A DNA stretch of 64,000 bases from Brenneria roseae subsp. roseae (GTDB taxonomy: Bacteria; Pseudomonadota; Gammaproteobacteria; Enterobacterales; Enterobacteriaceae): NCBI RefSeq assembly GCF_003115845.1, contig NZ_KZ819030.1:62001-126000 (forward strand). Reading direction: 5' to 3'. Each line of letters begins with the position of its first letter. Position 1 is the first letter of the stretch. Positions 22,157-33,794 of this stretch are shown in pieces. The notes below the pieces were generated by a model. That model was not told the DNA's origin, did no database searches, and saw nothing but the letters and a program-made list of their open reading frames with translations. The position numbers and the translations under genes are program-made.

Positions 22157-23920
22157 ATGACCCAAACATTTATCCCAGGAAAAGACGCCGCCCTGGAAGA
22201 CTCCATCGCCCGTTTTCAACAACAACTCCAAGACCTGGGGTTCAACATCGAAGAAGCCTCATGGCTGAATCCGGTGCCAAATGTCTGGTCCGTGCATATT
22301 CGCGATCGTGAATGCCCGCTGTGTTTTACCAATGGCAAAGGCGCCAGCAAGAAAGCCGCACTGGCTTCGGCGTTAGGGGAATACTTCGAGCGGCTGTCGA
22401 CCAACTATTTTTTTGCCGATTTCTACCTGGGCAAAACCATTGCGAATGGTGAATTCGTTCATTATCCAAATGAAAAATGGTTCCCGATCCCTGCGGATGA
22501 TTCGCTGCCTGAAGGTATTCTGGATGCCCGCCTGCGTGAGTTCTACGATCCGGAACAAGAGCTGAACGCCAGTAACCTGATCGACCTGCAATCCGGCAAC
22601 GACGCGCGCGGCATTTGCGCCCTGCCGTTTACTCGTCAGTCCGATCAGCAAATCGTTTATATTCCGATGAACATCATCGGCAATCTTTATGTTTCCAACG
22701 GTATGTCGGCAGGAAACACCGCCAATGAAGCCCGCGTTCAGGGACTATCAGAGGTTTTTGAGCGCAGTATTAAAAACCGTATCATTGCCGAATCCATTAG
22801 CCTGCCGGAAATTCCGCAAGACGTATTGAACCGCTACCCGGGCGTCGTGGAAGCGATTGCCACGCTGGAAAAAGAAGGCTTCCCGATTTTCGCTTACGAT
22901 GCATCGCTGGGTGGAAAATATCCGGTTATTTGCGTTGTACTATTTAACCCGGCCAACGGCACCTGTTTCGCCTCGTTCGGGGCGCATCCTGATTTTGGCG
23001 TCGCGCTTGAGCGTACCGTGACCGAACTGTTACAAGGGCGCGGTCTGAAAGATCTGGACGTTTTCACTCCACCGACATTCGACGACGACGAAGTCGCCGA
23101 ACACGCGAATCTGGAAACCCACTTTATCGACTCAAGCGGTCTGATTTCCTGGGATATGTTCAAAAACCAGGCCGACTATGCGTTCGTCGACTGGAGTTTC
23201 AGCGGCACCACCGAAGAAGAATTTGCCATACTGATGGCCATTTTCCAGCAGGAAGATAAAGAAGTTTACATCGCTGACTATGAACATCTGTCCGTTTACG
23301 CTTGTCGCATACTGGTTCCCGGTATGTCAGATATTTATCCTGCCGAAGATCTGCTGTTAGCGAACAACAGCATGGGGGCACACCTGCGCGAAACGCTGCT
23401 TGCCCTGCCTGACAGCCAATGGGAAAAAGAAGCATATCTGGCGTTGATCCAGCAACTGGATGACGAAGGCTTTGATGACTTCACCCGTGTGCGCGAGCTA
23501 TTGGGTATTGCAACCGGCAAGGATAACGGCTGGTTCACGCTGCGTGTCGGTGAGCTGAAAGCGATGCTGGCACTGGCAGGCGGCGATCTGGAGCAGGCAT
23601 TAATCTGGACCGAATGGACACAGGATTTCAACGATTCTGTCTTTACAGCACCACGCAGCAATTATTATCGTTGCCTGCAAACACTCTTGCTTTTGGCGAT
23701 GGAACCTGAGCGCGACTCCGCCGAATATTATGATGCTTTTGTCAAAATGTACGGACGCGAAACGGTCGATGCCGCCAGTGCCGCCATCAATGGCGAGCAA
23801 AGTTTCTACGGCCTTTTCGCCGTGGATGATGGCTTCACTACATTGCCCGCCCACCGGTCTCTGCTGGCCGCTTACGAGAAGCTGCAACAGGCGAAACGCC
23901 GGTATTGGCAGAGCAAATAA
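22157..23920 (+). CDS. ycaO: YcaO cyclodehydratase-family protein
   Basis: YcaO proteins use ATP to activate backbone amides. The E. coli protein is linked to RimO-dependent beta-methylthiolation of ribosomal protein S12. The 587-residue sequence from MTQTFIPGKDAALEDSIARF has the YcaO ATP-binding core in GKGASKKAALASALGEYFER and NTANEARVQGLSEVFERSIKNR, and a C-terminal helical, TPR-like region. A GTG at 22148 would add three residues; I prefer the ATG because it matches homologues. In E. coli the essential-looking order serC-ycaP-ycaO-focA is similar, with ycaP missing here. Confidence 0.95.
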   Translation: MTQTFIPGKDAALEDSIARFQQQLQDLGFNIEEASWLNPVPNVWSVHIRDRECPLCFTNGKGASKKAALASALGEYFERLSTNYFFADFYLGKTIANGEFVHYPNEKWFPIPADDSLPEGILDARLREFYDPEQELNASNLIDLQSGNDARGICALPFTRQSDQQIVYIPMNIIGNLYVSNGMSAGNTANEARVQGLSEVFERSIKNRIIAESISLPEIPQDVLNRYPGVVEAIATLEKEGFPIFAYDASLGGKYPVICVVLFNPANGTCFASFGAHPDFGVALERTVTELLQGRGLKDLDVFTPPTFDDDEVAEHANLETHFIDSSGLISWDMFKNQADYAFVDWSFSGTTEEEFAILMAIFQQEDKEVYIADYEHLSVYACRILVPGMSDIYPAEDLLLANNSMGAHLRETLLALPDSQWEKEAYLALIQQLDDEGFDDFTRVRELLGIATGKDNGWFTLRVGELKAMLALAGGDLEQALIWTEWTQDFNDSVFTAPRSNYYRCLQTLLLLAMEPERDSAEYYDAFVKMYGRETVDAASAAINGEQSFYGLFAVDDGFTTLPAHRSLLAAYEKLQQAKRRYWQSK

Positions 23921-24014
23921 TGCGGCTATTTGCCGGTGGACAATAACAAAGGCAGCAGAGAAAACAGCATTCCACGCTGTTATTTAACCTTGCCATAATT
24001 TATCAAAAAGACTT

Positions 24015-24045
24015 AAATAGCCCTTATTTTACAAGGGCTATTTTT
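24015..24045 (+). terminator. ycaO terminator
   Basis: AAATAGCCCTT (24015-24025) pairs perfectly with AAGGGCTATTT (24033-24043), followed by T bases. Confidence 0.8.
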
Positions 24046-24310
24046 ATTGATGAAAAGTATTTTTCTGACAGTAAGACACATAAAAGACATATTGTTATTA
24101 AACGGTAAATATTTAATTAAATTACATCAACCAGACGGTACTTAAAATACACAAAACATTATTTTCATTAACGCTAAATCGGGTGCTAATCCCCTTTAGC
24201 TTCAAATCTTTTTGTAAAGTTTAAAATATTTTTTCTTGTTAAAAATCAATGCATTATTCGATAAAAAACCCTTTCCTGACGCACTGGAGCACCGACCAGT
24301 TTAGCGCAAC

Positions 24311-24324
24311 ATGATCCACGTCAA
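24311..24324. promoter_or_regulatory. FNR-like site upstream of focA
   Basis: ATGAT-CCAC-GTCAA matches the FNR consensus TTGAT-N4-ATCAA with one mismatch in each half. It lies about 70 bases before the focA start, consistent with anaerobic activation of focA-pflB. Confidence 0.6.
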
Positions 24325-24385
24325 TTTTTGCCGTATACTGCTTTGTTAGTATCTCAACGCTGATAATTTTTAAGAGAGAGTTAGT

Positions 24386-25243
24386 GTGAAAGCTGACAAC
24401 CCCTTTACGCTATTACTACCGGCCGCAATGGCAAAAGTCGCCGAAGATGCCGGTGTCTATAAAGCAACGAAGCATCCGTGGACAACCTTTTATTTAGCAA
24501 TTACTGCGGGCGTTTTTATTTCGATTGCCTTTGTCTTTTATATTACCTCTACTACCGGTACGGCGACGATACCTTTTGGCATCGCCAAATTGATCGGTGG
24601 TATTTGTTTCTCTCTGGGGTTAATGCTGGTCGTCGTTTGTGGCGCAGACTTATTCACTTCTACCGTACTGATCGTCATTGCCAAAGCCAGTGGACGTATC
24701 ACCTGGAAGCAACTAGCCTGTAATTGGATCAATGTCTATATCGGTAACCTGTTTGGCGCACTGTTTTTTGTTGCTCTGATCTGGTTCTCTGGCGAACATA
24801 TGGTCTCTAATGGCGCATGGGGGCTCAACGTCCTGCAAACGGCGGAACACAAGCTTGAGCACACATTTGTCGAAGCGCTGTGTCTGGGGATTCTGGCAAA
24901 CCTGATGGTCTGTCTGGCCGTGTGGATGAGCTATTCCGGTCGCACCCTTACCGACAAAATGTTTGCGATGATTTTACCAGTCGCCATGTTTGTCGCCAGT
25001 GGTTTTGAGCACAGTATCGCGAATATGTTCATGATTCCCATGGGGATCGTAATCAAAAACTTCGCAGCACCAGAATTCTGGCATGCCATCGGCATGGTGC
25101 CATCTCAGTTTGAGCATTTAACCGTCAGCCATTTCATTACCGCTAATCTGATCCCTGTAACCATTGGGAACATCATCGGTGGTGGTTTACTGGTAGGATT
25201 AACATACTGGGTAATTTATTTGCGCGGTGAAGACAAGCACTAA
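24386..25243 (+). CDS. focA: Formate channel FocA
   Basis: FocA is a pentameric inner-membrane formate/nitrite-family channel that moves formate out, and back in at low pH. The 285-residue protein has six membrane helices, with family signatures GVFISIAFVFYITS and LIGGICFSLGLMLVVVCGADLFTS. The start is GTG, preceded by AGAGAG. MKADNPFTLLLPAAMAKVAED matches E. coli closely. The pflB start is 64 bases downstream, forming the standard focA-pflB operon. Confidence 0.98.
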   Translation: MKADNPFTLLLPAAMAKVAEDAGVYKATKHPWTTFYLAITAGVFISIAFVFYITSTTGTATIPFGIAKLIGGICFSLGLMLVVVCGADLFTSTVLIVIAKASGRITWKQLACNWINVYIGNLFGALFFVALIWFSGEHMVSNGAWGLNVLQTAEHKLEHTFVEALCLGILANLMVCLAVWMSYSGRTLTDKMFAMILPVAMFVASGFEHSIANMFMIPMGIVIKNFAAPEFWHAIGMVPSQFEHLTVSHFITANLIPVTIGNIIGGGLLVGLTYWVIYLRGEDKH

Positions 25244-25307
25244 GGTGCTATTGACCGCAACACGCAACATCGGGTTCTAAGAAATCCATATCAAAGGTAG
25301 GTGTAAA

Positions 25308-27590
25308 ATGACCGAGCTGAATGAAAAATTGGCCAACGCATGGCAAGGTTTTAGCAAAGGTGAATGGCAGGATGGAGTTAACGTTCGTGACTTCATTCAG
25401 AAAAACTACACGCCGTATGAAGGTGATGAGTCTTTCCTGGCTGGCGCCACCAAAGCGACTTCTTCGCTGTGGGACAGCGTTATGGAAGGAGTCAAACAGG
25501 AAAACCGTACCCACGCGCCTGTTGATTTTGATACCAACGTTGCTGCAACCATCGTTTCCCACGATGCCGGCTACATCAACAAAAGCCTGGAAAAAATTGT
25601 TGGTTTACAAACTGATGCTCCGCTGAAACGCGCGCTGATCCCATTCGGCGGCATCAAAATGGTTGAAGGTTCCTGTAAGGTTTATGGCCGTGAACTGGAT
25701 CCTCAACTGAAAAAAATCTTCACCGAATACCGTAAAACGCACAACCAGGGTGTTTTTGATGTTTATACCCCTGACATCCTGCGTTGTCGTAAATCAGGTA
25801 TTCTGACTGGTCTTCCTGATGCCTATGGCCGTGGCCGTATCATTGGTGACTACCGTCGCGTAGCGCTGTACGGTATCGACTACCTGATGAAAGACAAGTT
25901 CGCTCAGTTCACTTCTCTGCAATCCAAACTGGAAAACGGTGAAGATCTGGAAGCGACCATTCGTCTGCGTGAAGAAATTGCCGATCAGCATCATGCGCTG
26001 AACCAAATCAAAGAAATGGCCGCCAAATACGGTTGTGACATTTCTGGCCCGGCAACGACTGCGCAAGAAGCGGTACAGTGGACCTACTTCGGCTATCTGG
26101 CCGCGGTTAAATCTCAGAACGGTGCGGCGATGTCCTTCGGTCGCGTATCCACCTTCCTGGATATCTACTTCGAACGCGATCTGAAAGCTGGCAAGATCAC
26201 TGAAGAAGTGGCTCAGGAACTGATTGACCACCTGGTCATGAAACTGCGTATGGTTCGTTTCCTGCGTACGCCTGAATATGATGAACTGTTCTCTGGCGAT
26301 CCGATTTGGGCAACCGAATCTCTGGCCGGTATGGGTCTTGATGGCCGTACGCTGGTCACCAAAAACAGCTTCCGTTTCCTGAACACCCTGTACACGATGG
26401 GGCCGTCTCCGGAACCGAACATGACCATTCTGTGGTCTGAAAAACTGCCGTTGAGCTTTAAAAAATACGCAGCTAAAGTGTCCATCGATACTTCTTCTCT
26501 GCAATACGAGAATGATGATCTGATGCGCCCTGACTTCAACAATGATGACTATGCCATTGCTTGTTGCGTAAGCCCAATGGTCGTTGGTAAGCAAATGCAG
26601 TTCTTCGGCGCCCGCGCCAACCTGGCGAAAACCATGCTGTATGCTATCAACGGCGGCGTGGACGAAAAAATGAAAATGCAGGTTGGCCCGAAATCTGAAC
26701 CGATCAAAGGCGATTTGCTGAACTATGACGAAGTGATGGAGCGTATGGATCACTTCATGGATTGGCTGGCTAAACAGTATGTCACCGCGCTGAACATCAT
26801 CCACTACATGCATGATAAGTACAGCTACGAAGCATCACTGATGGCTCTGCACGATCGTGATGTATTCCGTACGATGGCATGTGGTATCGCCGGTCTGTCT
26901 GTTGCTGCCGACTCCTTGTCCGCCATCAAGTACGCCAAAGTTAAACCAATCCGTGACGAAGACGGTCTGGCGATTGACTTTGATATCGAAGGTGAATATC
27001 CGCAGTTCGGTAACAACGATGCTCGCGTCGATGAACTGGCTTGCGATCTGGTTGAACGTTTCATGAAGAAAATTCAGAAACTGAATACCTACCGCGGTGC
27101 GACGCCAACTCAGTCTGTTCTGACCATCACTTCCAACGTGGTATATGGTAAGAAAACAGGTAACACCCCTGACGGACGTCGTGCTGGCGCGCCATTCGGC
27201 CCAGGTGCCAACCCGATGCACGGTCGTGACCAGAAAGGTGCGGTTGCTTCACTGACATCCGTTGCCAAACTGCCGTTTGCCTACGCGAAGGATGGTATTT
27301 CCTATACCTTCTCAATCGTGCCAAACGCACTGGGTAAAGATGATGATGTTCGTAAAGCCAACCTGGCTGGGCTGATGGATGGTTACTTCCACCATGAAGC
27401 CAGCATCGAAGGCGGTCAGCATCTGAACGTTAACGTGATGAACCGTGAAATGCTGCTTGATGCCATGGAAAACCCGGAAAAATATCCGCAGTTGACTATC
27501 CGCGTATCTGGTTATGCAGTGCGTTTCAACTCACTGACTAAAGAACAGCAGCAAGACGTGATTACTCGTACCTTCACGCAGTCAATGTAA
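25308..27590 (+). CDS. pflB: Formate C-acetyltransferase (pyruvate formate-lyase)
   Basis: PflB is the glycyl-radical enzyme that splits pyruvate and CoA into acetyl-CoA and formate under anaerobiosis. The 760-residue protein carries the catalytic Cys pair in [10 protein letters not shown] and the radical-bearing Gly in [13 protein letters not shown] near the C-terminus; both are intact. Length equals E. coli PflB. An AGGTGT Shine-Dalgarno precedes the ATG. It forms an operon with focA, and its activase gene follows after 349 bases. Strong codon bias produces long empty antisense frames that are not genes. Confidence 0.99.
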   Translation: MTELNEKLANAWQGFSKGEWQDGVNVRDFIQKNYTPYEGDESFLAGATKATSSLWDSVMEGVKQENRTHAPVDFDTNVAATIVSHDAGYINKSLEKIVGLQTDAPLKRALIPFGGIKMVEGSCKVYGRELDPQLKKIFTEYRKTHNQGVFDVYTPDILRCRKSGILTGLPDAYGRGRIIGDYRRVALYGIDYLMKDKFAQFTSLQSKLENGEDLEATIRLREEIADQHHALNQIKEMAAKYGCDISGPATTAQEAVQWTYFGYLAAVKSQNGAAMSFGRVSTFLDIYFERDLKAGKITEEVAQELIDHLVMKLRMVRFLRTPEYDELFSGDPIWATESLAGMGLDGRTLVTKNSFRFLNTLYTMGPSPEPNMTILWSEKLPLSFKKYAAKVSIDTSSLQYENDDLMRPDFNNDDYAIACCVSPMVVGKQMQFFGARANLAKTMLYAINGGVDEKMKMQVGPKSEPIKGDLLNYDEVMERMDHFMDWLAKQYVTALNIIHYMHDKYSYEASLMALHDRDVFRTMACGIAGLSVAADSLSAIKYAKVKPIRDEDGLAIDFDIEGEYPQFGNNDARVDELACDLVERFMKKIQKLNTYRGATPTQSVLTITSNVVYGKKTGNTPDGRRAGAPFGPGANPMHGRDQKGAVASLTSVAKLPFAYAKDGISYTFSIVPNALGKDDDVRKANLAGLMDGYFHHEASIEGGQHLNVNVMNREMLLDAMENPEKYPQLTIRVSGYAVRFNSLTKEQQQDVITRTFTQSM

Positions 27591-27621
27591 GTTTCCCTGA
27601 CTGTCTGAAAGGGCGTAAAAT

Positions 27622-27649
27622 AAAGGCTCCACGACTGTGGGGCCTTTTT
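27622..27649 (+). terminator. pflB terminator
   Basis: AAAGGCTCCAC pairs with GTGGGGCCTTT (one G-U pair) across a GACT loop and continues into T bases. Confidence 0.85.
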
Positions 27650-27752
27650 CTCACCTTTCAGATCGTGACCTAAAACGAATCAACCGGTAGCAACCATAGC
27701 GTAACGATAACCACAGTATGCAGACTGCCTCGTTAACTCTATAATATTAAAC

Positions 27753-27813
27753 CTGTTTTGCCAGCCCGCTACGTGTCCTGTCACAGCAATGGTGTGGATG
27801 GCTGGCAAAACAG
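27753..27813. repeat. Perfect 14-bp inverted repeat upstream of pflA
   Basis: CTGTTTTGCCAGCC (27753-27766) and GGCTGGCAAAACAG (27800-27813) are exact reverse complements separated by 33 bases. There is no T tract after it, so it is not an obvious terminator. It could be an operator pair or an mRNA structure in the pflA leader. Confidence 0.75.
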
Positions 27814-27939
27814 ATTCGACGCAGCATCAGGCCAATGGGCGTGCGCTGTCAGGCTTACTGGCAGGATAGCCGTCTAACGACTTATGACTGCGCTCATAAA
27901 GACCGCTATTGATCGGTCAAACTTGGAGAAAACCTCGCA

Positions 27940-28680
27940 ATGTCAACAATCGGTCGCATCCACTCTTTTGAATCCTGCGGTACCGTTGATGGTCCCGGAA
28001 TTCGCTTCATTGTGTTCTTTCAAGGCTGCCTGATGCGTTGCCTGTATTGTCACAATCGGGATACCTGGGATACGCACGGCGGCAAAGAAATTACTGTCGA
28101 AGAGTTGATGAAAGAGGTCGTGACCTATCGGCATTTTATGAATGCATCAGGCGGCGGTGTAACGGCTTCAGGCGGGGAAGCGATTCTACAAGCGGAGTTC
28201 GTGCGCGACTGGTTCCGGGCCTGCCGGGAAGAAGGCATTAATACCTGTCTGGATACGAATGGCTTTGTACGTCGTTATGAGCCGGTTATTGATGAGTTGC
28301 TGGACGTTAGCGATCTTGTCATGCTCGATCTGAAACAGATGAACGACGATATTCACCAGAATCTGGTGGGCGTATCAAATCATCGGACGCTGGACTTCGC
28401 CCGTTATCTGGCAAAACGTAATCAGCGTACCTGGATCCGCTATGTTGTTGTTCCGGGCTGGTCTGACGATGACAAATCTGCCCATATGCTGGGTGAATTC
28501 ACAAAAGATATGTCCAATATCGAAAAAATCGAATTACTGCCCTATCACGAACTCGGCAAGCATAAATGGATAGCCATGGGCGAAGAGTACAAACTGGACG
28601 GCGTCAAACCGCCCAAAGCTGATACGATGGAACGCGTCAAAGCGATTTTAGAAGGCTACGGACATAAGGTCATGTACTGA
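27940..28680 (+). CDS. pflA: Pyruvate formate-lyase 1-activating enzyme
   Basis: PflA is a radical SAM enzyme that abstracts hydrogen from the PflB glycine. The 246-residue protein has the [4Fe-4S] motif CxxxCxxC at Cys30, Cys34 and Cys37 ([14 protein letters not shown]) and the SAM-binding glycine-rich [16 protein letters not shown]. Length equals E. coli PflA. GGAG lies 7 bases before the ATG. It follows pflB on the same strand and ends convergently to ycaD. Confidence 0.98.
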   Translation: MSTIGRIHSFESCGTVDGPGIRFIVFFQGCLMRCLYCHNRDTWDTHGGKEITVEELMKEVVTYRHFMNASGGGVTASGGEAILQAEFVRDWFRACREEGINTCLDTNGFVRRYEPVIDELLDVSDLVMLDLKQMNDDIHQNLVGVSNHRTLDFARYLAKRNQRTWIRYVVVPGWSDDDKSAHMLGEFTKDMSNIEKIELLPYHELGKHKWIAMGEEYKLDGVKPPKADTMERVKAILEGYGHKVMY

Positions 28681-28743
28681 TGCGATAATGGTGTCGCCAT
28701 CCCTTTCAGAAGGCTGGATCTCCTCCACATCGCCCCGGAACCG

Positions 28744-28777
28744 TTCAAACTGGCCAGCGCTCTCTGGCCAGTTTGAA
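28744..28777. terminator. Bidirectional hairpin between pflA and ycaD
   Basis: TTCAAACTGGCCAG and CTGGCCAGTTTGAA form a perfect 14-base-pair stem with a 6-base loop, between two convergent genes. The T tracts are short on both sides. Confidence 0.65.
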
Positions 28778-28786
28778 ATAACAGAC

Positions 28787-29938
28787 TCAGGCAGCGGCCA
28801 GCGGCGTCGGGTGGTGATCCGCTTTTTTAAGCAACATGACCAGATAACACACCGCCACCATGGCAATCAGCACAAACAGCAACCGGTCGGAATACGTTTG
28901 CATCAACACTGCCGCAAGACTTGGACCGCACAGACTACCAAGGGTATAACTCAGCAATAATGCCTGATTCATTGCCACCAGTTCGTCTGGGTGGACCTTC
29001 TCGCACGCCCACGACATGGCCACCGGGTAAAGCGTGAACCCGGCGCATCCAAGCATGAACAGCGCTGGCGCCATGGCATAGTGGCTAATACTCAGCATCG
29101 CAAGACAGCCAATAATCACCACAAAGACCAATACCCGCAGTACCAACAGGCGGCCATATCGATCGGCCATTCGTCCGACGGGCCATTGACCCGCGATACC
29201 CGCGCTAATCAACAATGCCATCCAATAACCGACCTGCGCATCACTCATCCCCTGATGCGAAAGATAGAGCGGCATTAAGCCGTACAGCGATCCCAAAATC
29301 ACCCCGGAAATCACACAGCCGTGCACACCCAGTCTGGCGCTTCGATATTTGAGCATCTGCCACACATTCACGCGACGCCCCTGGGTGGAGGGCCCCGGAA
29401 TTCGGGTGAACAACAAGGGCAATATCGCCAGAATAATTAACGCGGTAACCCAGGGCAACACACTCAACAGCTGCGTCGGTAAAGCACCGAGCAGCAGTTG
29501 TCCAATCACGCTGCCAAGGTAATAGGCCATCATGTAGGCGGCCAATAGTTGTCCGCGCTGGGAAGGGGTACCGCTGCAAAGCAGTGCGCTTTCAACCACG
29601 ACCCATATCAGAGCGCATCCTATCCCGGCCAGGAAACGCCAGAATAGCCAACTCCAGAAATCAACAGAAATACCCAACCCGATAGCGGCGATACCAAACA
29701 ACAAGGCGGCAAAATAATAACTACGATTAAAACCATAACGTCGGATTAGCTTACCCGCTAATAATGTCCCCACCAGATTACCGGTGAAATAAGACGAACC
29801 AACCATACCCACCTGCCAGACAGGGATATGTTGATAATTAAGCCAAAGTGGTACCAGCGTATTCAGTACAGCAATACAAACCGTCAGCAGCAAAAGACCG
29901 CAGAGCAAAAAGCGCACTGGGTGAGAGTAAGCAGGCAT
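28787..29938 (-). CDS. ycaD: MFS transporter YcaD
   Basis: This 383-residue major facilitator with 12 predicted membrane helices corresponds to E. coli YcaD (382 residues), also next to pflA. The MFS cytoplasmic-loop motif appears as [15 protein letters not shown] after helix 2, and a second copy as [13 protein letters not shown] after helix 7. The substrate is unknown. It is convergent with pflA. In E. coli dmsABC and ycaC lie between ycaD and serS; here only about 320 gene-free bases remain. Confidence 0.92.
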   Translation of the reverse strand: MPAYSHPVRFLLCGLLLLTVCIAVLNTLVPLWLNYQHIPVWQVGMVGSSYFTGNLVGTLLAGKLIRRYGFNRSYYFAALLFGIAAIGLGISVDFWSWLFWRFLAGIGCALIWVVVESALLCSGTPSQRGQLLAAYMMAYYLGSVIGQLLLGALPTQLLSVLPWVTALIILAILPLLFTRIPGPSTQGRRVNVWQMLKYRSARLGVHGCVISGVILGSLYGLMPLYLSHQGMSDAQVGYWMALLISAGIAGQWPVGRMADRYGRLLVLRVLVFVVIIGCLAMLSISHYAMAPALFMLGCAGFTLYPVAMSWACEKVHPDELVAMNQALLLSYTLGSLCGPSLAAVLMQTYSDRLLFVLIAMVAVCYLVMLLKKADHHPTPLAAA

Positions 29939-30257
29939 AATGAAGTGGATAACCAGACAACCAAGAGAAAAGTGAGCGCATCATGCCACTACCTATTTAA
30001 AAGTCAATCCGGACAAAATGAGAAAAACAGACGGTATAATCACATTGATTTAAATAATTAATCAATAACACGACGGTGCTGTCCACTTGTCCATAAAGGG
30101 TATTTATATAATTATGATTTTAAATACATTTGGCGGCTAAAATAAAACGCAGGCCACCTGACGAAGCAGAAAAATAACTTTCTCGATTAAAAAATATCGC
30201 CGAGCCATAGCATAAAAAAAGCGCCATAAAGGCGCTTTTTTAATAGAACAATATAAA
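29939..30257. other. Gene-free interval between ycaD and serS
   Basis: These 319 bases hold the serS terminator at 30216-30240 and presumably the ycaD promoter. I see no open frame or remnant of dmsABC. Confidence 0.6.
30216..30240 (-). terminator. serS terminator
   Basis: On the minus strand AAAAAGCGCC pairs perfectly with GGCGCTTTTT across a 5-base loop and runs into more T. The A and T tracts on both sides would also allow termination on the plus strand. Confidence 0.85.
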
Positions 30258-31604
<1,347 letters not shown>

Positions 31605-31659
31605 TCATATCTCGCCGGATTGCAGAAAATGTCCTGTTAACCTTACCGCAACGCTTAGT

Positions 31660-33003
31660 TCAGCGGTAGCGTTTTGTCGGGCTATTTTGATCCTGAGCGG
31701 CAAGCCAGGCGAGCTTTTCACCAATTTTACCTTCAAGACCACGCGATGACGGGGTGTAATAGCGGGTTTCCGCCATTTCCGGCGGGAAATAGCTCTCTCC
31801 GGCAGCATAAGCGTTAGGTTCATCATGGGCATAGCGATACTCCGCACCCAACCCCATATCCTTCATCAGACGCGTGGGGGCATTACGCAAATGCTCGGGA
31901 ACATCATAATCCGGCTTTTCACTGGCATCATGCATAGCGGCTTTGAAAGCAGTGTAAACCGCATTACTTTTCGGCGCACACGCCAGATAAACGATGGCCT
32001 GTGCAATGGCTCTCTCTCCCTCTGCCGGTCCTACGCGGGTAAAACAATCCCATGCGGCAATCGCCACCTGCATTCCGCGAGGATCGGCATTCCCGACATC
32101 CTCGGAGGCAATCGCCAATAGACGACGGGCCACATACAACGGATCGCCACCGGCCGTAATAATACGCGCATACCAATACAAAGCGGCATCCGGCGCCGAT
32201 CCCCTGACCGATTTATGCAAAGCGGAAATCAGATCGTAATAACGATCGCCTTTATTATCAAAGCGGGCGCTGCGTTCGCCAGAGACTTCTTTAAGCAATG
32301 CTGGGGTTAACGTGCGGATGCCTTGTGCATCCACCTCCGCCATATCCGCCATCATTTCCAGACTGTTCAGCGCCCTTCTGGCATCACCGTTGACCAGTTC
32401 AGCCAGCAAACGGCGAGTTTCATCCGGTAGCACAATATTCTGTCCACCATATCCTCGTTCACCGTCCGCCATCGCCTGCTGCAATACCTGCTCAATATCT
32501 TCCGCCGTCAGCGCCTTCAGCAAATATACGCGGGCGCGTGATAACAGTGCGGAATTGAGTTCGAAAGACGGATTTTCAGTCGTCGCACCAATGAACGTGA
32601 TGGTGCCATCTTCAATATGCGGCAGAAAAGCATCCTGCTGACTCTTATTGAATCGATGAACCTCATCAACAAACAGAATCGTCCGGCGTCCGGCATTGCG
32701 ATTCTGTCGCGCCCGTTCAATCGCTTCACGAATTTCTTTGATACCGGATGTCACTGCCGAGATCCGCTCAACATCGGCCTGTCCATAATGACCGATTAAT
32801 TCTGCCAGCGTGGTTTTCCCCGTACCTGGCGGTCCCCATAGAATCATTGAGTGGAGTTGGCCCGCTTCAATCGCCCGTGGCAAAGGTTTACCGGCGCCGA
32901 GCAAATGTTGTTGGCCTATATACTGACCCAATGTCGCTGGCCGCATACGTGCGGCCAGCGGCTGGAATGCATTGTGGGAAAAATCCAGTGACAGATTACT
33001 CAC
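31660..33003 (-). CDS. rarA: Replication-associated recombination protein RarA (MgsA) AAA+ ATPase
   Basis: RarA acts at stalled replication forks and is related to clamp-loader subunits. The 447-residue protein has Walker [10 protein letters not shown], Walker [12 protein letters not shown] and sensor 1 [22 protein letters not shown]-terminal tetramerisation domain includes [22 protein letters not shown]. It starts 7 bases after the lolA stop, so lolA-rarA are co-transcribed as in E. coli. Confidence 0.97.
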   Translation of the reverse strand: MSNLSLDFSHNAFQPLAARMRPATLGQYIGQQHLLGAGKPLPRAIEAGQLHSMILWGPPGTGKTTLAELIGHYGQADVERISAVTSGIKEIREAIERARQNRNAGRRTILFVDEVHRFNKSQQDAFLPHIEDGTITFIGATTENPSFELNSALLSRARVYLLKALTAEDIEQVLQQAMADGERGYGGQNIVLPDETRRLLAELVNGDARRALNSLEMMADMAEVDAQGIRTLTPALLKEVSGERSARFDNKGDRYYDLISALHKSVRGSAPDAALYWYARIITAGGDPLYVARRLLAIASEDVGNADPRGMQVAIAAWDCFTRVGPAEGERAIAQAIVYLACAPKSNAVYTAFKAAMHDASEKPDYDVPEHLRNAPTRLMKDMGLGAEYRYAHDEPNAYAAGESYFPPEMAETRYYTPSSRGLEGKIGEKLAWLAAQDQNSPTKRYR

Positions 33004-33010
33004 TCAGACC

Positions 33011-33625
33011 TCACTGACGCTGATCGTCCAGCGTCACACCTTTCGGTGGAGTAAAAGTAAATTTCGCTGAATCAACCGCGCTATTTTGCTGATTTTTCAG
33101 CACGTAAGTACTGCGCTGTCCATCCTGTTCCGTCGCAGTGAATGTCTTGATCGTTCCGCCAGGCGTCACGCTGATTGAGAACTGTTTCAGGTTCCCGCTG
33201 GCGGACTTCGGCGTCAATTCGAAATCGTCCCCTTTCTGCTGCACCTGATACTGACTCCAATCGCGGGCATCATTGCGGGTAATCAGCATAAATGGCGTAT
33301 TCCCTGTCGCATCCTTCAACCAGGTTGCCGTGACTTGTTCAACAAAGGGGTTGTAAAACCACAACGTTTTGCCATCAGAAACCAGTACGCTTTCATCCGG
33401 AGAAGTCGTCTGCCAGTTAAACAAATTGGGACGTTTCAGCCACAGCTCGCCCTCACCTTCCTGAACGGCGGCACCATCCGCACTGGTCACCGTTTGGCTG
33501 AAGCTGGCGTGAAAACTGTTTACTTTATTAAGTCGGCTTTGCAAATCCCCGGCCGCATCGGCATAGACTGCTGCCGAGGTCATACCTGACACCAGGCAAC
33601 CGGCGACTAACCATTTCTTCATCAT
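33011..33625 (-). CDS. lolA: Outer-membrane lipoprotein carrier protein LolA
   Basis: LolA is the periplasmic chaperone that carries lipoproteins from LolCDE to LolB. The protein has a signal peptide ending near VYADAAG, then the mature sequence [20 protein letters not shown] with the usual [20 protein letters not shown]. The frame extends 13 codons upstream, but AAGGAT lies 6 bases before the ATG at 33625; the next ATG (33622) would give exactly the E. coli length of 203. It lies between ftsK and rarA, as in E. coli. Confidence 0.97.
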   Translation of the reverse strand: MMKKWLVAGCLVSGMTSAAVYADAAGDLQSRLNKVNSFHASFSQTVTSADGAAVQEGEGELWLKRPNLFNWQTTSPDESVLVSDGKTLWFYNPFVEQVTATWLKDATGNTPFMLITRNDARDWSQYQVQQKGDDFELTPKSASGNLKQFSISVTPGGTIKTFTATEQDGQRSTYVLKNQQNSAVDSAKFTFTPPKGVTLDDQRQ

Positions 33626-33765
33626 ACAAAATCCTTCGAATTCTCTGATATCACGAGTCACCATGGTGAAGCATCAGACTCGTCGTGTGGTCAATATTTT
33701 AGCTGAAGCGACTCGGGCTGTAATAGGTGAATTGTCTGCTAATTGCGGCTTTTACGCTTCTTTGC

Positions 33766-33791
33766 ATAAGGGCTGCAAACGCAGCCCTTAT
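33766..33791 (-). terminator. ftsK terminator
   Basis: ATAAGGGCTGC and GCAGCCCTTAT form a perfect 11-base-pair stem with a 4-base loop just after the ftsK stop. The T tract is short. Confidence 0.6.
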
Positions 33792-33794
33792 TCT

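Larger units (their letters stand above)
23921..24385 (+). promoter_or_regulatory. focA-pflB upstream region
   Basis: This 465-base stretch has no gene. A terminator for ycaO lies at 24015-24045. The rest is AT-rich, like the multi-promoter region in front of focA in E. coli, where FNR, ArcA and IHF act. One FNR-like site is visible (24311-24324). I did not find other convincing factor sites. Confidence 0.6.
27591..27939 (+). other. pflB-pflA intergenic region
   Basis: These 349 bases hold the pflB terminator (27622-27649) and a separate 14-base perfect inverted repeat (27753-27766 with 27800-27813). The repeat lies about 125 bases before pflA. No open frame is convincing. pflA in E. coli has its own promoters; I cannot place one here with certainty. 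Confidence 0.6.

Noticed and set aside
25794-26813. 339-codon minus-strand open frame over pflB
   Set aside because: Shadow of the highly expressed pflB gene.
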